A stretch of DNA of 64,000 nt. It comes from JARFQW01 sp963842955 (GTDB lineage: Bacteria > Pseudomonadota > Gammaproteobacteria > Steroidobacterales > XN24). Below, piece by piece: positions 60,467-64,000 of this stretch. Under the pieces are notes generated by a model, which searched no databases, had not been told where the DNA came from, and saw only the letters and a program-made list of their open reading frames with translations. The stretch spans positions 62,001 to 126,000 of the forward strand of contig CAWJIJ010000002.1 of assembly GCA_963842955.1 (NCBI GenBank), read 5' to 3'. Each line of letters opens with the position of its first letter. The first letter of the stretch is position 1. The position numbers and the translations under genes are program-made.

Positions 60467-61442
60467 CTAGGGCCTGGCCGGTTCGCGGGCCGGATCACCG
60501 GCCTGACCCAGGATGCGGCCGGCGGGGTCGCTGGCATTGACGAACTCTCGCGCCGACACGGGCCGCCGGCCCGCCATCTGCAGGCGGCGGATGCGCAGGA
60601 TCCCGGCGCCGGCGGCCACATCGATGCCCTCAGGCCCGGCGCGAATGACCCGGCCGGGTTCGCCTTGCGGCCCTTCGTCAAGGCAACTGGCCTCCAGAAT
60701 CTTCATGCGCTCACCGTCCAGATCGGTATAGGCCGCCCGGGCGCGGGTTGAAGGCGCGAACGTGGCGGGCCAGGTCGGCGGCCGGCCGGCTCCAGTCAAG
60801 GCAGGCTTCACCGGTCGTCAGTTTTGCTGCGTAGACGGCCCCTTCATCGGCCTGGGGGACCGCGGTGAGTTCGCCGCTGGCGATCAGGGGCAGGGCCTCG
60901 CACAAGGCGGCGGCACAGAGATCCGCAAGTCGTTCGCGCAGCTCGCCCGCAGTCTCCTCCTCGCCAATGTCGAGGGCCTTGCTCAGAAAAACGGGACCGG
61001 TATCCAGGCCCCGTTCCATGGCCATGACGCAGACGCCGGTTTGCTCATCGCCGGCGAGTATGGCCCGTTCGACCGGCGCCGCTCCACGCCATCTCGGCAG
61101 AAGCGATGCATGGCCATTGATACAGCCCAGGCGCGGGATCCCCAGCACTGCCTCGGGCAACATCAGCCCATAGTCGACGACAACGAGCGCGTCCGGGGAC
61201 CAGTCCGACAGGTCCCGCTGAACTGCCTCGTCGCGAAGGGTGGAGGGCGTGCGCACGTCGAGACCGAGGGTCTCGGCGGCCTGCTGGACCGGTGTTGGCA
61301 TCAGCTTCCGTCGCCGGCCCGCGGGCCGCGGAGGCTGGGTCAGCACGGCAGCCAGGCGATGACCGTGGGCCGCCAGCCGTTCGAGGGACGGCACCGCGAA
61401 CTCCGAGCTGCCGGCGAAAACCAGGTCCAGCGGATGGTGCAT
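60467..61442 (-). pseudogene. fmt: Methionyl-tRNA formyltransferase, interrupted by a one-base frameshift
   Basis: From ATG 61442 the first 240 residues are normal Fmt. LVFAGSSEFAVPSLERLAAH opens the protein, and CINGHASLLPRWRGAAPVER carries the catalytic Asn and His. MERGLDTGPVFLS carries the Asp, and DWSRPAADLARHVRAFNPRP leads to the second domain. That frame then stops at 60711, while the C-terminal domain continues in another frame (AYTDLDGERMKILEASCLDE to the stop at 60467). Dropping one base in the GGCCGCC near 60731-60737 restores PRPGAYTDLDGER and a 324-residue protein. As Fmt is nearly indispensable, a base-calling indel is likely; true loss would be striking. Confidence 0.85.
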
Positions 61443-61445
61443 GAA

Positions 61446-61976
61446 TCAGATCGCTGGCGCGCGATCCGGGGCGTCCGGCTTCAGCCTGCGTTCCTTCTCC
61501 AGCTTCTTGCGAATGCGCTGGCGCTTGAGCTGGGACAGGTAGTCCACGAAGAGCTTGCCCTCGAGGTGATCCATCTCGTGCTGGATGCAAACAGCCAGAA
61601 GTCCCTCCGCCTCCATCTCGTAGGGTTCGCCGTCCAGTCCCAGAGCCCGGACCCTGATGTGGTCCGCTCGTTCGACCTTTTCGAAAAACCCGGGCACCGA
61701 GAGGCAGCCTTCTTCCATGACTTCCACGCCGTCCTTTTCCAGGATTTCCGGATTGATCAGGACATGGGGACCGGAGCGGTCTTCGGTGACGTCAGCCACG
61801 AGCAAGCGCTTGTGGACATTGACCTGGGTCGCGGCAAGTCCGATGCCAGGCGCTTCGTACATGGTTTCGAGCATGTCCTCGGCGAGCTGGCGAATGCTGT
61901 CATCCACCGCCTCAACGGGCGTCGCCCGGGTTCTCAGCCGGGGATCGGGGTAAACAAGTATGTCGAGTCTGGGCAT
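61446..61976 (-). CDS. def: Peptide deformylase
   Basis: The 176-residue metalloenzyme removes formyl groups from new proteins. It has the three motifs: GIGLAATQ (44-51), EEGCLS with metal Cys 91, and QHEMDHLEG with His 133, Glu 134 and His 137. The C-terminal tail is basic and longer than in E. coli. fmt begins three bases after its stop, so the pair forms the first part of the operon that runs into rsmB and ntrYX. Confidence 0.97.
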   Translation of the reverse strand: MPRLDILVYPDPRLRTRATPVEAVDDSIRQLAEDMLETMYEAPGIGLAATQVNVHKRLLVADVTEDRSGPHVLINPEILEKDGVEVMEEGCLSVPGFFEKVERADHIRVRALGLDGEPYEMEAEGLLAVCIQHEMDHLEGKLFVDYLSQLKRQRIRKKLEKERRLKPDAPDRAPAI

Positions 61977-62115
61977 GTTCCGATGTCAATCCATGAGTTG
62001 CACACGTTTTACATATTGAGACTCAGGCCTCATGACGGACCTTCGGAACCGTGATATGTTCCGGCCTCGTGGGCAAGGAAGGCCTCGTCCGTTGTAAGGC
62101 CGTCGCAGCGTTTAT

Positions 62116-62133
62116 CAACCCCCTGCGGGGTTG
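62116..62133 (+). repeat. Hairpin-forming inverted repeat in the lysM leader
   Basis: CAACCCC (62116-62122) and GGGGTTG (62127-62133) are perfect inverted copies with a 4-base loop, 76 bp before the lysM start. No T run follows. It could be a leader structure or a protein site; an AT-rich TTATATC patch lies about 20 bp downstream. Confidence 0.4.
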
Positions 62134-62208
62134 CCGTGGCGCTCGATTATATCAACGGCAGGTCCTGCGCCCACCGTAAAACGGAAGCCGTATGGAGCAC
62201 GGTCGCTT

Positions 62209-63396
62209 ATGTCCCCCTATATCAAGAAGCGGTCTCTGATCGCCGCGGCTGTTGCCGCGCTGATGGTTTCGGCGTGCAGCAGTGCGCCGGACGAGCCCGA
62301 GACCACCGCCCAGAAAGTCGAGCCCCCGCCCGCCGCGCAGACAGCCCCGGCCCAGCCGGCGCCCATAGCGCAGCCGGCGCAGGTCCAGCCCGCCCCCCGG
62401 AAATCGGTCCGCCTGAGCGATTCGGCTCCGGACCGGTATGTCGTCAAGAAGGGCGACACTCTGTGGGACATTTCCGCAATGTTCCTTAACGATCCCTGGT
62501 ACTGGCCCGAGATCTGGTACGTCAATCCGCAGGTCGAGAATCCTCACCTGATTTATCCGGGTGACGTGCTTCGGCTGGTCTACGTGGACGGTCAGCCCAG
62601 GATCATGCTGGAGCGCGGTGACGTGGTTCGGCTGTCCCCGCAGATCCGGGCCTATCCGCTGGATCAGGCCATCAGCACGATTCCCTATGAGGTGATCGAG
62701 CCATTCCTCTCGAGCCCTTCGGTGCTCGACAAGGACACGGCGAAAAACGCGCCGTATATCCTGGCCTCTCGGCAGGGCAACCTGGTCCACGGCGCCGGCA
62801 GGCCGGTCTATGCCCGCGGCGGCGATCTGCCGGTCGGGGCCCGTTACTCGATTCTGAACGTCGGGGACGAGCTCGAAGATCCTGAAACCGGCAAGACCAT
62901 CGGTTACGAGGGCATTTACGTGGGCGAAGCCCGCGTCGAGCGCGACGGGGATCCGGCCACGCTGATGCTGACCGAAACCGCGCGGGAGGCGCTCAACGGC
63001 GACCGCCTTATCCCGTCGTCCCCGGACATTCCGATGAATTTCGTGCCGCGTCCCCCGGACGGCGAAATCAAGGGCCAGATCGTGTCCGTCGTGGACGGCG
63101 TGTCGATCATCGGTGCCTACCAGATCGTGGTGCTCAACCGCGGCGCGTCCGATGGTCTGCAGCCGGGCCACATGCTGGATGTCTACCAGAAGGGCGACGA
63201 GATTCGCGATCGCTGGGCGAAGCGGGGCAGCCCGTGGAACCCCACGAACTATATGTTCCGTGAGAAAGTGGAGCTGCCCTCGGAGTTTTCAGGCAATCTG
63301 ATGGTTTTCAGGGTCTTCGATGAAATCAGCTACGGGCTGATCATGCAGGCGACCAGTGAGATCTTTGTTAACGACATCGTCCGCAGTCCCCGGTAG
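62209..63396 (+). CDS. LysM domain lipoprotein
   Basis: ATG 62209 opens the lipoprotein leader (SPYIKKRSLIAAAVAALMVS then AC; lipobox Cys 23). The 395-residue protein has an Ala/Pro/Gln-rich linker and a LysM domain (about 77-125, YVVKKGDTLWDISAMFLNDP with the tail HLIYPGDVLRLVYVDG). A C-terminal part follows with FLSSPSVLDKDTAKNAPYIL. Homologues lie next to dprA and def in many gammaproteobacteria and bind peptidoglycan at the outer membrane inner face. Divergent from def with a spacer of about 230 bp. Confidence 0.93.
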   Translation: MSPYIKKRSLIAAAVAALMVSACSSAPDEPETTAQKVEPPPAAQTAPAQPAPIAQPAQVQPAPRKSVRLSDSAPDRYVVKKGDTLWDISAMFLNDPWYWPEIWYVNPQVENPHLIYPGDVLRLVYVDGQPRIMLERGDVVRLSPQIRAYPLDQAISTIPYEVIEPFLSSPSVLDKDTAKNAPYILASRQGNLVHGAGRPVYARGGDLPVGARYSILNVGDELEDPETGKTIGYEGIYVGEARVERDGDPATLMLTETAREALNGDRLIPSSPDIPMNFVPRPPDGEIKGQIVSVVDGVSIIGAYQIVVLNRGASDGLQPGHMLDVYQKGDEIRDRWAKRGSPWNPTNYMFREKVELPSEFSGNLMVFRVFDEISYGLIMQATSEIFVNDIVRSPR

Positions 63397-63425
63397 CCGA
63401 ACGGTCCGAGACCTTTCGATCCCTC

Positions 63426-63454
63426 GACGCCGGCGCAAGCCGGCGTCTTTCGTT
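63426..63454 (+). terminator. Rho-independent terminator after lysM
   Basis: GACGCCGGC (63426-63434) and GCCGGCGTC (63439-63447) form a perfect 9-bp stem closed by a GCAA tetraloop. TTTCGTT follows directly (63448-63454). It is 30 bp after the lysM stop and about 50 bp before dprA, so it should end most transcription between them. Confidence 0.8.
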
Positions 63455-63500
63455 GCGGACCGGGTGGCGGACATCGGGACTCCGGGGGTGTCGCTGCAGC

Positions 63501-64000
63501 ATGGATACTGAAGGCTGGATCCGGCTGGCGGCGACGCCCGGCCTGGACCTCGGACTGCTGGACTGGGCGCTGGAACGTTTTGATCGATCCGCAGCGCTCA
63601 TCGCCGAGGCCCGCCGCCCCGGCAGTCCGCTCGCCCGACTCGGCACCGGCATCGGAGACACCCGGGTCGCGGAGGCACTGGCCTGGCTGGACCATGACCG
63701 GCGCCACCTGATCCATCGCCGGCACCCGTCCTGGCCGGTCCTTCTCGAAGATCTCTCCGACCCTCCGGTGGCCTTGTTCGCCGAAGGCGATCCCGAACTG
63801 CTCGGGTTTCCCTTGCTCGCGGTGGTCGGCAGCCGCCACCCCACGCCCGCGGGTCTCGAGAACGCCGAGGCGTTCTGCCGCCACCTGGCTTCCTGGGGCC
63901 TGGGTGTCTGCAGCGGCCTGGCGAGTGGCATCGACACCGCCGCCCACCGTGGCGCCCTCGCGGCGGGCGGCGCTACGGTCGCGGTTCTCGGCTGCGGCCC
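63501..64000 (+). CDS. dprA: DNA processing protein DprA/Smf, cut by window edge
   Basis: ATG 63501 opens a frame that runs off the right edge after 166 codons. The visible part has an N-terminal helical region and the start of the Rossmann-like DprA domain. It shows RRHPSWPVLLEDLSDPPVAL, AVVGSRHPTPAGLENAEAF, SGLASGIDTAAHRGAL and ATVAVLGCG. DprA loads RecA on incoming single-stranded DNA in transformation. Following lysM it completes the dprA-lysM-def-fmt-rsmB order. Confidence 0.95.
   Translation, partial: MDTEGWIRLAATPGLDLGLLDWALERFDRSAALIAEARRPGSPLARLGTGIGDTRVAEALAWLDHDRRHLIHRRHPSWPVLLEDLSDPPVALFAEGDPELLGFPLLAVVGSRHPTPAGLENAEAFCRHLASWGLGVCSGLASGIDTAAHRGALAAGGATVAVLGCG

Noticed and set aside
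1..64000. tRNA, rRNA, CRISPR arrays, insertion sequences, prophage and integron signs
   Set aside because: I looked for T-loop-like sequences, regular direct repeats, transposase or integrase motifs and terminal inverted repeats by eye and found none that hold up.

Overview
The window is a high-GC, gene-dense bacterial chromosome segment. It has no rRNA or tRNA genes, insertion sequences, prophage or CRISPR arrays that I can see. Gene content and order point to a gammaproteobacterium. The right-hand part carries the dprA-lysM-def-fmt-rsmB-DUF4390-ntrY-ntrX block. HspQ, a ZapG/YhcB-like protein, gltBD, a three-gene pnt transhydrogenase operon, priA and argS are also present. A relative of the Chromatiales/Xanthomonadales grade is an inference; no marker gene here settles the genus.

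Region 1 (1-11.9 kb) is a run of small, mostly co-directional accessory enzymes: the end of a nucleotide pyrophosphatase, VOC, DUF1330 and ABM-type small enzymes, a secreted metallo-beta-lactamase with a complete subclass B1 zinc site, a PlsC-type acyltransferase, GNAT acetyltransferases, a methyltransferase, a hemolysin-III protein, a SOUL heme-binding protein, a DksA-type zinc-finger protein, a lipoprotein-like phosphatase, a TerB-like protein and a Tat-exported intradiol dioxygenase. Region 2 (11.9-25.2 kb) holds a secreted beta-helix protein with inverted repeats upstream, DUF4920, a ZapG-like protein, a nitrilase, a DUF819 membrane protein and a two-component pair of the proteobacterial dedicated sortase type (PdsR/PdsS). 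No sortase or sortase target is in the window. A thioesterase, a glutathione S-transferase, a carbonic anhydrase and an acetoacetate-decarboxylase-like protein follow.

Region 3 (25.2-46 kb) has the gltB-gltD-amidohydrolase operon reading left, then HspQ, DUF924, a DUF885 lipoprotein, a MATE transporter, an alanine/sodium symporter with an extra soluble insert, a three-gene globin operon, hemH, a fructosamine kinase, a 5'-3' exonuclease and an HNH endonuclease. Region 4 (46-64 kb) is housekeeping: pntAA-pntAB-pntB, priA, argS, a SPOR protein and a CapA-like protein reading right. Converging on these, def-fmt-rsmB-DUF4390-ntrY-ntrX read left with almost every junction overlapping or touching. 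lysM and the start of dprA then read right to the window edge.

Three genes (the PdsS-like kinase, the GST and fmt) are each broken by one apparent extra base while both halves stay well conserved. Because fmt is nearly indispensable, base-calling or assembly indels are as likely as real gene decay. One secreted-protein gene appears to begin at an ATC codon behind a strong ribosome-binding site. The most interesting items for follow-up are the B1 metallo-beta-lactamase, the orphan PdsR/PdsS pair, the DnaA-box-like cluster before priA, and the degenerate NtrX ATPase domain.
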